Source of the DNA: Adiantum capillus-veneris
Lineage: Eukaryota > Streptophyta > Polypodiopsida > Polypodiales > Pteridaceae
DNA: 64,000 nucleotides
Assembly (NCBI GenBank): GCA_014529385.2
Contig: CM043944.1
Location: 180,503,740-180,567,739, forward strand
Direction of reading: 5' to 3'
Position 1 is the first letter of the stretch; the number at the start of each line of letters is the position of its first letter. The position numbers and the translations under genes are program-made. The notes beneath the pieces were generated by a model that saw only the letters and a list, made by a program, of their open reading frames with translations, was not told where the DNA came from and ran no database searches. Shown piece after piece: positions 19,919 through 31,219 of the stretch.

Positions 19919-21600
19919 GAGAGCAAAAAAGCAATTATGCTTTTCTGGCCAAAAGCTGAGATCTGTGGCGCTCAAAAATATCCTTTTTTTTTTGTTGACC
20001 TCCGCGATTTTTGGAAATTAGGATTTGTGGCAGAAAATTAGGGTTTGAGGTTTTTTTAGGGTTTCTGCTGTCTGCCACGTCATCACTTTGTGACATACCC
20101 CCCTCTTGAAAGCATTGTAATCGACCGCAATTACGCCTGCAAAACCGACAAAAGCCATAAACGTCTTAGTAGACACTGACTGTTAGTACCTATGTACTAG
20201 GGACACACACATCTAGCATTTGTACCAAATCGACAGTCACATCACACGACATCACAGGACATCACCAGACATCACAGGACATCACATGACATTCAACATT
20301 CATTCGGATCTTAGACCATGATTTATCGACAATGTAGCTAGCAAACACATCTAGGTCCAATCGGGACCTCATCGATGTCCGATTGACTAACCCCTATTGC
20401 AACCATGTCTATTCGAGATCAAATAGACCAAAATGCTGCAGTCATTTTGTCTATCAGTTCCTGCACTCACAAGAAGTCAAGAACAAATCAGTATCATATC
20501 AGGAATTCCGTTTCATAAAGTCATCCAGCAGAATACTGTCAGCTCTCAGTATCCCTGAAGCTCTAAGAGACATCAATGACTTTAGTATCAAATTTAAGGC
20601 ATCTGTTGACAAAGGAGAGGAGTAACGCCCCTCTTGTGCATCCCACTGCACCAGATCTTCGGCCAAGCTGAATTTCTGGGTTCCGTTTGGAGTAGACTAT
20701 GCTAAACCAAAACATCGAGGTAAAGTTTCACAATCCGAGGAGTATCTGCTAGGTCCTCCTCCTCGTCCACTTCGCATCAAATGCAGGAAAGTTCTTGAAC
20801 TTAACCAAGAACCGCCTTCGGACTTTACCTTTTTCGAACTGTATGTGCCAAAATCTGTTCAAGAACAAGGGTCTCCTCGTTTTCTTCCACTACGGGTTGC
20901 TCATCAGGCTCCCCATCATCAGGCACATCACCCTTAACAGGTTTCAAGAGACTCACATGCAATGCATTGTGAACCTCCAAGTATCTGGCAGTTTCAATCG
21001 GAAGGAGACATCATTTATCTTTTCGGTGATATGGAAAGGGCCGTAGTATCACATAGGAAGCTTTGGAAAAAGCCTCTCCTTTCCCTTTTTCTTTCTTAGG
21101 CGTGCCTTCTCAAAAGTAAGAGCACCCAATCATCCTCCTTCAGTTTCAAGTCGCGACGATGGCGATCCGCTGCTTTTTTTTTGTCGTTCTTGAGACTCCT
21201 GCAAAGTCTCCGCGAACCTTGGCAAAAGCCGTATCCAAATCTCGCGAATATTCATCCGCTTCAAATATCTAATCTTTCGTGTTCAGGAAGGATGGAACCT
21301 TCGCAGCACTTTCAACAATCTCAAATGACGTCTTCCCCGTCGAAGAGTGTATCTTGTTATTGTAGGCAAATTCCACCAAAGGTAAGTTCTTTTCCATTGA
21401 GTCTTCTGATCCGAGATACAAGACTTCAATAAATCTAAAAACCATTGAATTGGCAATCTCAATTGCCCGTCAGTCTGCAAGTGGAACGATGACGAGAACT
21501 GCAACTGCGTGCCAATGTTCTCCCAAATTGCCTTGAAAACAAACTCATAAATTTGGGGTCTTGTCGGAGACAATGGTCTCAGACGTGCCATGTAATCGGA
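19853..21600 (-). mobile_element. Family A 3' segment inside element B
   Basis: Minus-strand A sequence: integrase core remnant (21283-21591, FSSSFHLQTDGQ), degenerate chromodomain region (~20750-20960), 3' UTR with ACATCACA-type repeats (20236-20300), purine tract 20096-20110, then the first ~240 bp of the A LTR (19853-20095) with teloboxes and (CT)n 19869-19914. It is an inverted counterpart of 26610-28330. Both ends are ragged. Confidence 0.82.
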
Positions 21601-23333
21601 TTTTGGCTTCTTTCCTTTCTGATCTTCTTTATCCTCTGAGTCAGCTGGCCTTTTCCTTTGTGGACAATTGATAGAAAAGTGACCAGGCTGCTCGCATATA
21701 AAAGCATTTGCTCTCAGCCATTAGGACCTTCTTTCCTCGAGCGACTTGCGCACAAAAGGCTTCCTTTTCTGTTTCTTTGCCTGCGCTCCAGAAGTCCCGG
21801 CTGAATCCTTGTCTTTGGTGGCCTTTTCTGACCCTGTGACGCATCAGGAGCCGTTTTCACAAAGGGCTTCTTCGCTGAATTTTTCTTTTGCTGGCCTCCT
21901 TTGTCACTGCTCGGAAATCCACTGTCCTCTCCTTTCAACAAGGCAAGACCAGTGTTCGCAACTTCCATAAGCTGAGTAAGGGTAGCCACTCTGTTCTTTG
22001 TACAGTAATCGCGAAGCCCTTTAGGCAGCCCACAACAGTACTTCTCTATCTGCTCTGTCAATGGCACAAATCTGTAGGAGGTCACTGAGAGTAACGCTTT
22101 ACAAAACCTCCTATTGTACTCCAGCAAGCTCTTGCACGAAGTTGAAGTAAGTTGGTGCCAATCTGTCATGACGTCGGCTTCAAATTCATTTGACAGCCAA
22201 GCAGATGCAAACATTTGCTTGAAGTAAACCCAAGTGGCGGGTGCCTGTCCTTGCATTAACAATGTCGTCCACCATGTAAGGCATTGTCCTTTAAGAAAGT
22301 GGCAGCTTTCCTGACCTTCGAGGCCTCGGTAAAATTCCCTCCGGCATAAGCTGTATCAAACTGCTGGAGGAAAGTGAGGGCCTTTGTCTTATCCTCGAAA
22401 CCACTGAAGGTACTGAACTTTACCGCTGCACCACCTTCTTTGTAAGCCTTCGGCTTCTCTAGTGCCCCCAAGTTGTCATACGGAATGGTCTGCAGCATGG
22501 GCAATGTAGTAGGCATGATCGGCACGTGTTGGCCATTCACATTTTGCGTCAGAGGTGCGATATCTGGCTGCTGTCCAGAAAAACCAGCCATGCCAAAATG
22601 ACCCTGTGGCACCCCAAACTGGCCTTGGTTGCAGTGGAAACCTTGTTGCATGCCGATACTTCCATACATGGGGTTTGGCATGATGCCTTGCATACCCCCG
22701 AACACTGTTCCTGGCATGTACGGCTGACTTCCAGGCGCATAACCAGCCATACTTTGGAACACTGATCCACCCCCGAAATACCCAGGATGTACCGTGGGTG
22801 GTGGAAAAACTGAGTTCATAGCTTGGTATCCAGCTCCATGTCCATTCAAGACAGCATGCTGGCTCTGAAAGCTGGCGGGCTGAACTGGCATAACCTGTGG
22901 AATAGGCGTTCTAGCCACCTGTTCAAGCACGGGAGGAACCTGCTTTGAAGCCCCCGACTCCGCAACATGCGAGTGTTCCCTTTCCTCCTGCACCACATGA
23001 AGTACCTGGACCTGAGCACCAACAAGCTCCGTACGCGGCGTAGGTTGCCTATTTTGCTGTTGCACTGGGTGGCGCTTGCAAGAATTCCATAAACCTCAGA
23101 TTCTGCACCAGCTGCGAAAAGACATTCACCGCGGTAACTAACTGAGTCTTGAACGCATCATCCTCAAGTTGCCCAGTCATAAAGCCCTGTACTACTGGAG
23201 GGACATTCACGTTGACAGGAGGTACAGACTGACGTGGCCGTGAGCTCTCGCCAATCTCAAAAACCATAGGAATCTCTTGCCTGTCCTATGAAGAGGAACC
23301 CTCTTCCATAATTCCCTTCCCCTTGTCGGCCAT
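21601..23333 (-). pseudogene. Element B gag
   Basis: ATG at 23331-23333 (MADKGKGIMEEGSSS) with an in-frame TAG shortly after; a later Met opens 23049-23267. Then a long Gln/Pro/Met/Gly-rich segment (22256-23065, low-complexity, likely disordered) leading into the capsid domain (AAVKFSTFSGFEDKTKALTF, then FEADVMTDWHQLTSTSCKSL) to 21714. A zinc knuckle (ICEQPGHFSINC, ~21665-21700) is present across a frameshift. The Pro/Gln-rich N-terminus is unlike family A gag. Confidence 0.85.
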
Positions 23334-23413
23334 AGTGTAATCCCCGTGTTCCTTCACTCTGTGTCTTTATCCAAAACAATCCAAGCTCACTCTTTAAGGA
23401 AAAAGTGATTGAT

Positions 23414-23431
23414 GTCTCGGCAACAGAACCA
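23414..23431 (-). other. Element B putative primer-binding site
   Basis: Minus strand TGGTTCTGTTGCCGAGAC abuts the LTR end directly. It starts TGG as expected, but it is neither the tRNA-Met nor the tRNA-Asp type seen elsewhere here. It might pair with a tRNA-Glu-like 3' end; that assignment is tentative. Confidence 0.6.
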
Positions 23432-24412
23432 TGAAACCGGCCCGTAGGGCGGTAGGCATTGGCTTTCACCCGAAATTCTTTACTTTAGACACACACGCAC
23501 AGAGCACTTTGCAAAGAGAACCTGCGACGGGAATTAACACTTGAATACACATAGCTCGGAAGCTAGAATGCTCCGAGCAGACACTGACAACCTGCAGGCC
23601 CCAAAATTGGCGCCCCTTTCGGTATTTCTTTATTCCTTAGGAGGGTAAAGTACAAAGAAGAGTCCTGGGAATCCTTTGACTGTATCCCACTAGATACCGC
23701 CTGTTTTGGCCAAATTTCGGCAGCATAACAGCCCCAAAACTTGCGCGAAACCAATTCCCCTGCTGAAACTCGCTTCTACTGGCGTATACCCTCTGATTCC
23801 TACCCAAAAACAGTAAATTCAGCACGCTGTATTTACTGGTTTTTGCCCTGTTTTCAGCCCCAAACAGTCCCCTAACTGTTCTTTGCCAGTGGGGCACGAT
23901 TCCCAATGGTCCTGGCGTCCGTATGGCTGAAAAACAGTAAAATTACAGCGCATACACAGCGCTGATTTTGCACATGTACGGTGAGGTTATGACCCTCACC
24001 AGTGCCTGCTTTGGAGCAGCAGCTAGCTACCCCTGTTCCTGCTCAAGGAGGCTGTTGCCTCAGCACAAAAGCATGAACCCACACAACTGTACATCAGTCA
24101 AATGAGTAGCCCTCTTGTGGGGCATTACATAACTGCACGTAGGGGAGAGAGAGAGCAGTGTGTAGTATGCAGGGCATCACTCCTAGCACCACACTGTACA
24201 TGAGAGGGAAAGGAAGCACTCCATAGCTCTTAACCTGTGACAAATTGCAAATGAAGCCTCTCCCAGCTTAAAAATCAGCGCCCATTTTTCTGTAGGAGGA
24301 AAGTCCATGGAAAACTGACACTTGCCGCATTTACAAGCATGTTCTTGTTTCGGGTTCGTCGCTTAAAAATATCTTGACCGGTTGCCCAGTTGACTTCGTG
24401 GCAGAGTTGTAA
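23432..24412 (-). repeat. Element B 5' LTR (truncated)
   Basis: ~980 bp matching 15241-16312; the U3 start is missing and replaced by family A gag. It differs from the 3' LTR by many small indels, indicating age or sequence error. Confidence 0.88.
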
Positions 24413-25080
24413 AGGGAAATGCTCGAACTTGGTGGTCCACGCTTCTATTGAACAAGAAAGCGCTAGTTAAATGGCTGAAATTTAAGAGGCTTTTTATTTC
24501 TTCTTGATTGACTCGGGAGTACGAATGCAACATACGAATTGCTTGGAACCATCTTCGGATGACCAAGAAAGATTCATTAGACGCATATTGCGAGAGATTC
24601 TAGAGCTCTTTTCTACCAGCCTCTTCATTTAAGAAGATTTCGTTCAAAGAACAGATTGAGCGGTTTACCTTGGGACTTCCTACAGAGATCCGAGATCACT
24701 GCTTAGAGCAAAAGTCAGTTTCCATTCAGGAACTGATGAGTCATGCGAACCGGGGTTTTGCTATTCATTTAGGCAGTTTGACACACCCCACAGATGAAAT
24801 CATGACGCAAAGGATCGAACAGACTTCGAACAATGAAAGTAGAAAGAAGAAGAGCAACCCAAAAAAAAAGAAAAAGATGCACGACCAAGCTCACTCTTCG
24901 AGAGAGAGCTCTCTATATCAAAGAGGGGAAGTGCCTTGGATGTGGGGAAATGAGGCACATCTTCGTGACGAAGTGCCCTAAAAAGGCATCGAAAGAATAG
25001 AACGACAAAGATGAAGACAGGCCTGAGGGTTCAAAAGCAGCTGAGGAATGTGGACGAAAAGGCAACATGAAAGCAGGACT
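24413..25080 (+). pseudogene. Family A copy 2 gag fragment
   Basis: Capsid-domain end (GLPTEIRDHCLEQKSVSIQEL at 24674-24736) and a degraded zinc knuckle (CLGCGEMRHIF... near 24935-24980, with an extra codon before the last Cys). At the codon where the palindrome arms have TGA this copy has AGG. Confidence 0.8.
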
Positions 25081-25152
25081 GGTTCCAAATTGCATGGGTA
25101 CTGACCGAAGCACGATTGACGAGAGTAAGAACTTTACCGAGCTTGGGGCAAA

Positions 25153-25698
25153 GTGAAAGACCAAGAAGCCCTGATTTTCTTTGATGGAGGAGCCAAGGCC
25201 AACTTCATTTCACCTGAATTGGCAACGCGGCTCGAGATCACACCCGATTGGATGGGACCACTAGCAGAGGCAGTTGTAGCGGCACTCGGCAAGGACGTAG
25301 CCATTACACCTGTCATTGGCAAACTTCGGTTGCTTTGCCAGGGGTATTTGGGGTACGAGGACTTCTACATAATACCCTTGGAAGGTTGTGATGTCCTCCT
25401 GGGAATTCCCTGGTACCACAAGAACAACGCTGTGGTTGACTATCGGGCGAGAAAAGCGACTTTGACTGCAGAGAAGGGCCGAACTATTGTACTTTATGTG
25501 AAACTTAAGGGCGAGTCTGTGCCTATTATATCAACTTCGGCCGTTTCCAAATTACTGAAATCCAGTCTGTTTGTTTACTCGATCTTTTTGAAAGAGTTGA
25601 ATGATGAACATAGGACAAATATGTCTGAATTTGATAAAGAACGCCAAGATTTTCTCCACACTCATGCCGATTGCTTTTCAGAGGGCGTGCTAGGCTAG
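25153..25698 (+). pseudogene. Family A copy 2 protease
   Basis: Intact-looking 181-codon frame: FFDGGAKANFISPELATRLE (DGGA at 25183-25194), GCDVLLGIPWYHKNNAVVDY, then the RT linker (LKELNDEHRTNMSEFDKERQ). Ends at a TAG in the linker. Confidence 0.85.
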
Positions 25699-25776
25699 TT
25701 ACCACCAGCCCGTCATGAGGGTCATACTATTGATCTGATACCTGGAAGCACACCATCGAACTGGCCAACTTACCGT

Positions 25777-26130
25777 GTGAGCCGAGCCCAGAATGAAGAG
25801 ATAATGAACCAAGTGAAAGATCTCTTGGAAAAGAGTCTTGTCCAGCCTAGTACTTCACCGTACTGCTCTCTAGTGTTGTTGGTTTTGAAGAAAGACAGAT
25901 CTTGGAGAATGTGCATCGATTATAGAGCTTTCAACAAAATCACCATCAACAAAATCACTCAGTGGCGACATTACCTACTCGGAGCGGATTTTACTGTTTC
26001 CATAGACCATCAGAGTTTACGCTACTTTTTGTCACAGAAGCAGCTATCAAAAAAGTAGATGCGGTGGGTGAACATCTTGTCACAGTTTCACTTCCAGATT
26101 GTCCATGTGTAGGGACATAAGAATTTGGCG
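25777..26130 (+). pseudogene. Family A copy 2 RT start fused to RNase H end
   Basis: MCIDYRAFNKITI is followed directly by NKITQWRHYLLGADF: RT palm, thumb and early RNase H (~1 kb) are gone. The join carries a second copy of CAACAAAATCAC, a templated-filler or microhomology signature of end joining. Confidence 0.85.
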
Positions 26131-27053
26131 GCAGATGCTTTGTCCCGGAAGTTGTTGGTTCTGGCTATTTCGCGATACATCCTAGGAAGCTTCGAGGATA
26201 TGGTCGATCAATATGCCACATATACAGATTTTGCATATATTTTCACTCGGATACGGAATGGGGAGATAGTAGCGGGATATTCAATTCAGAATGGCTACTT
26301 GATGAGGAAAACCATGTTGTGCGTTACACAGCCAAGGAGGGAAAAGGTTTTAACCGAATGCCACTGTCCACCTATTACGGGTCACTGCGACATAGCTACC
26401 ACCTTAAAAGGTGTGGAGAGATACTTCTTTTGGCCGGGACTCAAGAAGGATGTGGACGATTTTGTACGCAGTTGCTTGCTATTCCAGAAGGTCAAGTTTG
26501 ACAGGCATAAAGCACAGGAATTATTACAGCCTTTACCCATACCCACCCGCCCCTGGGAAAGTATTGCAATGGAATTCATTCTTGATCTCCCAAGAACACA
26601 GAATGATCATGATGATTTTTCCGATTACATGGCACGTCTGAGACGATTGTCTCCGACAGAGACTCCAGATTTATGAGTTTGTTTTGGAAGGCAATTTGGG
26701 AGAACATTGGCACGCAGTTGCAGTTCTCGTCATCATTCCACTTGCAGACTGACGAGCAATCAGAGATTGCAAATTCAATGGTTTTAGATCTATTAGAGTC
26801 TTGTATCTCGGATCAAAAGACTCAATGGGAAAAGGACTTACCCCTTTGGTGGAATTTGCCTACAATGCCTACGCCATTTGGGATTGTGGAAAGTGCTGCG
26901 AAGGTTCCATCCTTCCTGAGCACGAAAGATAAGATCTTTGAAGCGGATGAATATACGCGGAATCTGGATACGGCTTTTGCAAGGTTCATGAGACTTTGCA
27001 GAAGTCTCAAGAACGACAGAAAAAGGCAGCGGATTGCCATCGTCGCGACATGA
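26125..27053 (+). pseudogene. Family A copy 2 integrase
   Basis: RNase H end (ADALSRKLLV), HHCC region (TECHCPPITGHC, CLLFQKVKFDRH), first catalytic Asp (MEFILDLPRT). Then an internal deletion near 26612 and, from 26673, the rest of the core (NIGTQLQFSSSFHLQTDEQS, IANSMVLDLL). The second Asp region is lost, so it cannot be active. Confidence 0.85.
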
Positions 27054-27200
27054 AATTGAAGGAGGATAATTGGGTGCTCTTACGTTTTGAGAAGGCATGC
27101 CTAAGAAAGAAAAAGGGAAAGGAGAGGCTTTTTCCAAAGCTTCCTATGTGATACTACGGCCCTTTCCATATCACGAAAAGATAAATGATGTCTCCTTCGA

Positions 27201-27506
27201 TTGAAACTGCCAGATACTTGGAGGGTTCACAATGCATTGCATGTGAGTCTCTTGAAACCTTTTAGGGGTGAGGTGCCTGATGATGGGGAGCCTGATGAGC
27301 AACCCAAAGTGGAAGAAAACGAGGAGATCCTTGTTCCTGAATATATTTTGGCACATAAGGATAAGAAGAAAGGTAAAGTCCAAAGGCGGTTCTTGGTTAA
27401 GTTCAAGAACTTTCCTGCATTTGATGCGAAGTGGATGGAGGAGGAGAACCTAGCAGATACTCCTCAGATTGTGAAACTTTACCTCAATGCTTTTGGTTTA
27501 GCATAG
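27201..27506 (+). pseudogene. Family A copy 2 chromodomain tail
   Basis: MKLPDTWRVHNALHVSLLKP (end of the integrase module), an acidic spacer, then the chromodomain-like RRFLVKFKNFPAFDAKWMEE. Stops at TAG 27504. The best-preserved A chromodomain in the window. Confidence 0.85.
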
Positions 27507-28089
27507 TCTACTCCAAATGGAACCCAGAATTCAGCTTGGCCGGAGATCTGGTGCAGTGGGATGCACAAGAGGGGAGTCACTCCGCTCCTTTGTCAACAGA
27601 TGCCTTGATTTTGATACTAAAGGGCCACTGATGTTTCTTTGAGCTTCAGGGATACTGAGAGCTGACAGTATTCTGTTGGATGACTTTATGAAATGGAATT
27701 CCTGATAATGATACTGATTTGTTTCTTCACTTCTTTTGAGTGCAGGAACTGATAGACGAAATGACTGCAGCATTTTGGTCTACTTGATCTTGAATAGACA
27801 CGGTTGCAATAGGGGTTAGTCAATCGGACATCGATGAGGTCCCGATTGGACCTAGATGTGATTGCTAGCTACATTGCTGATAAATCATGGTCTAAGATTG
27901 GAATGAATGTTGAATGTCATGTGATGTCCTGTGATGTCGTGTGATGTGACTGTCGATTTGGTACATGTGCTAGATGTGTGTCCCTAGTACGTAGGTACTA
28001 ACAGTCAGTGTCTACTAAGACGGTTTATGGCTTTTGTCGGTTTTGCAGGCGTAATCGCGGTCGATTACAATGCTTTCAAGAGGGGGGTA
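27507..28089 (+). other. Family A 3' UTR and polypurine tract
   Basis: ~570 bp non-coding sequence, also present inverted at 20111-20700 and 52585-53100. Contains a short tandem of GATGTCNTGTGATG type (27905-27955). The purine tract TTTCAAGAGGGGGGTA ends at 28089. Confidence 0.8.
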
Positions 28090-28633
28090 TGTCACAAAGT
28101 GATGAGGTGGCGGACAACAAAAACCCTAATTTTTGCGAGAAACCCTAAAATTCTTGCAAGCCCTAAAATTTGCTTAAAACCCTAATTTCCGGAAATTGCG
28201 AAAGTGGATTTTTTTTTTTGAGCGACACTAATCTCATCTTTCTCTACCTAATGAGAAAGAGAGAGAGAATTTGCTTTTGCTTTGAGAAGCTCTTTGTGAA
28301 AAGAGCTTTTGCTTTCAGGCTTTTGCTCTCAAGCTTTTGGGGCTCTGCTTTTGGCATCCCTTGTAAACCTTTAAATAAGTGGCTTGGGCCCTCACTTCTC
28401 GGAGCATCTGGACGTAGAGTCTGAGAGTGAATCCTGAGCCACTCTCTTGTATTTTGAATTGATTAATAAAAAAAGAAATACCGAAAGGGGCGCCAGTCTT
28501 TGGGGCCAATATCTCTAGGCATGGAACTCCGCCGGGCCAGTGCAAATTTATTGTGATCTGTGAATTGTTTTGAAGTGGTTATCTGGTGCTGTAGCGATTG
28601 ATTCTTGACTTGGAGTGTCCAAGTCTGTTAACA
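28090..28633 (+). repeat. Family A LTR (544 bp, reference form)
   Basis: TGTCACAAAGTGATG to CTGTTAACA. Lacks the 438 bp insert and the long microsatellite, so it shows the ancestral layout: teloboxes 28122-28190, a GCTTTTGCTTT block, short (GA)n 28257-28268, then the core GAAATACCGAAAGGGGCGCC (~28474-28493) and the common 3' part. It ends copy 2 and also begins copy 3. Confidence 0.9.
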
Positions 28634-28654
28634 GAACCTCCTACTCCGAGGATG

Positions 28655-29840
28655 TACACAGAGCAAGAGTTAGAAGAGGTGGTGATGCACGAATTGCTCA
28701 GCTTTTTGACGCGCACAACAAAGCTCAAAAGCACGACAAAAAGCAGAAGAAAGGCTCTTATTTCCCGGGTTATTTGGGTCTTCAGTCTACATTTGAATCG
28801 GCAAGAAAGCAGAAGAAGCGTGTTCGATGTGAAGGAGTACCTAGTTCTTCTTCTTCCTTTTCTGAGAGTTGTTCTAGCTCCTCTGACTCAGCGAAGAAAA
28901 CAGAAAAGGCAAAAAGCGAAGCCTTGAAAAGGGAAAGAAAAAGGCAAAGAAGCCTAAATGTCGCCCCGTGGTTGACTATTCTACAGAGGACTCGTCTTTA
29001 GATAGTTCGGACTCTGACGACAACAGCTTTTATGCAAAGAAGAAGGCTTTTTATAAAGCCAACCAGTATGATTTTTTGGAAGACAAAAGCAAGAAAGTCC
29101 GAGAGTTTAAGGAAGGTGGACAGTGAATTAAATTTGACATGTTTTCTTTGGTTATAGAGATGCTTCGAAGGCTTTGTCTTTTATACATCATTTTGACATA
29201 GCTTTCTCAGGAGGGTGTTACTCAGAGCACTATAAGATTCGGAGAGCTACCTCTTACTTTAGGGGAATGCTTGAACTTTGTGGTCCACGCTTCTATTAAA
29301 CAAGACAACGCCAGTTAAATGGCTGAAATTCAAAAGGCTTTTTATTTATTTTTGGCTAACTCGAGAGTATGAACGCGACATATCTATCCGCCTCTTCATT
29401 TAAGAAGATCTTATTCAAAGAACAGATTGAGCGGTTTACCTTGGGTCTTCCTACAGAGATCTGAGATCACTGCTTAGAACAAAAGTCAGCTTCCATTCAG
29501 TAGTTGATGAGTCATGCGAAATTGGTTTTTGCCATTTACTCAGACAGTTTGATCTACCCCACAAATGAAATCATGATGCAAAGGGCCGAACAGACTTCGA
29601 CAAATGAAAGTAGAAAGAAGAAGAGCAATTCAGAAAAGAAAGAAAAGGATGCACGACCCAAACTCACTCCTCAAGAGAGGGCTCGCTACATAAAGGAGGG
29701 GAAGTACTTTGGATGCGGGGAAATTGGGCATATCTTCGCGAAGTGCCCTAAAAAGGCACAGATAGAAGAGAACGACAAGGACGATGAGAGGCTGGAAGTG
29801 CGAGAGCAGCTGAGGAATGTGGAAGAAAAGGCAAGATGAA
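28655..29840 (+). pseudogene. Family A copy 3 gag
   Basis: Frames include a KKQKKGSYFPGY Lys-rich region (28615-29001), a Ser-rich stretch, capsid remnants with an internal deletion at ~29385 and the knuckle (YFGCGEIGHIFAKC, first Cys changed to Tyr, ~29704-29748). Several stops. Confidence 0.78.
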
Positions 29841-30200
29841 AACAGGTTGGTTCCAGATCGCATGGGTACTGATCCCAGTACGATGGACGAGAGTACAGAA
29901 CTTTACCGAGCTTGGGGCAAAGTGAAAGACCAAGAAGCCCTGATCTTCTTTGATAGAGGAGCCAAGGCCAACTTCATTTCACCGGAATTAGCGGCACGGC
30001 TCGAGATCGCTCACGATCGGATGGGACCACTAGCAAAGGCAGTTCTAGCGGCACCCGCCAGGGACGTAGCCATTACACCTGTCATTGGCAAACTTCGGTT
30101 GCATTGTCGGGGGTATTTGGGGCATGAGGACTTTTACATTATGCCTTTGGAAGGTTGTGATGTTTTCTTGGGAATTTCCTAATACCACAAGAACAACGCT
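29817..30200 (+). pseudogene. Family A copy 3 protease
   Basis: FFDRGAKANFISPELAARLE: the active-site triad position reads D-R-G-A (29952-29963), a further change from the family's D-G-G-A. GCDVFLGIS is followed by a stop. Confidence 0.82.
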
Positions 30201-30870
30201 GTGGCTGACTATCGGACAAGGAAAGTGACTTTGACCACAGAGAAGGGCAGAACCATTGTACTCGATGTAAAACTTAAGGGTGAGTCTGTCCCTATTGTAT
30301 CGGCTTCGACCATTTCAAAATTAATAAAATCCAGTTTGTTTGTTTACTCGATCTTTTTGAAAGAGTTGAGTGATGAGGATAGGACAAATATGTTTGAACT
30401 TGATAAAGAACGCCAAGATTTTCTCCACACTCATGCCGATTGCTTCTCAGAGGGCCTGCCAGGCGAGTTACCACCCGCTCGTCCGGGAGGTCATACTATT
30501 GATCTGATACCTGGAAGCACACCACCGAACCGGCCACCTTACCGTGTGAGCCGAGTCCCGAACGAAGAAATTATGAACCAAAGTGAAAGACCTCTTGGAA
30601 AAGGTCTTGTCCAGTCTAGTACTTCATTGTATTGCTCTCCAGTGTAGTTGGTTTCGAAGAAAGACGGATCTTGGAGAATGTGCATCGATTATAGAGCTCT
30701 CAACAAAATCACCAAAAATGGGGAACCTGATAAGCAACCCGAAGTGGAAGAAAGTGAGGAGTCCTTGTTCCAAAATAGATATTGGCACATAAAGACAGAA
30801 AGATTAAGGGTAAAGTGATAAGGCGGTTCTTGGTTAAATTCAAGAACTATCCTGCATTGGATGCGATGAG
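30201..30870 (+). pseudogene. Family A copy 3 RT linker, RT start and chromodomain join
   Basis: 30201-30647 is the open linker ([20 protein letters not shown]). RT begins with [14 protein letters not shown] and is joined after CAACAAAATCACCA to NGEPDKQPEVEE, the spacer before the chromodomain. The breakpoint is within a few bases of that in copy 2. Confidence 0.78.
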
Positions 30871-31219
30871 GTGGAGGGAGTCTCCTCAGGCACATTGTGC
30901 TGAAGAGGCTCAAATTGGTCCCTTGTAGGAACTTGATGTTGCTCACTTGTCATAGGTCGGCCACCAAGGGGGCTTCTATGGCGAGCGTGTCCGTGATGGC
31001 AACAACCATGTACCTGTTGTTGCCAGCCATCAGTTGACTGTGCCAGCTTGTGCACCCTGAGTCTGTGTGCTAGGTTGGTTAACCTTCGTAGGTTGTGTGG
31101 CGTGGTTCGCGTCCTTCTACGAGGACAAGCCTTCGCAAGGTGGCCCATCTGTCTGTATATGAAGCACTGGTCAGAGAGTCGTGAGTACTCTAGGCTTTGG
31201 CAGAGCCATCCACCACTCA

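Larger units (their letters stand above)
15241..24412 (-). mobile_element. Element B: Ty3/gypsy retrotransposon, mosaic
   Basis: Minus-strand element with partial 5' LTR 23432-24412, primer site, gag 21601-23333, RT-RNase H-integrase-chromodomain 16959-19852, purine tract and complete 3' LTR 15241-16788. The protease region is missing; instead ~19853-21600 is a family A segment in the same orientation. The 5' LTR lacks its first ~570 bp, replaced by family A gag at 24413. No target duplication can be tested. Confidence 0.85.
24413..28089 (+). mobile_element. Family A copy 2 (5' truncated, internally deleted)
   Basis: Plus-strand copy starting inside gag, with protease, a short RT start, RNase H, integrase, chromodomain, 3' UTR and purine tract (28075-28089), ended by the LTR 28090-28633. 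Most of RT is deleted at ~25950. A second deletion removes part of the integrase core at ~26612. Confidence 0.88.
28634..30880 (+). mobile_element. Family A copy 3 (decayed)
   Basis: Starts immediately after the LTR but lacks the primer site and ~300 bp of early gag. Contains gag fragments, protease, linker and the first RT block. RT through integrase is deleted and joined straight to the acidic spacer before the chromodomain (~30715). It breaks at ~30880 against a LINE-like relic. Shares one LTR with copy 2, the product expected from unequal LTR recombination. Confidence 0.85.

Noticed and set aside
20236-20300. CRISPR-like short direct repeats
   Set aside because: Units are 8-10 bp, degenerate and without unique spacers, in clearly eukaryotic transposon DNA.
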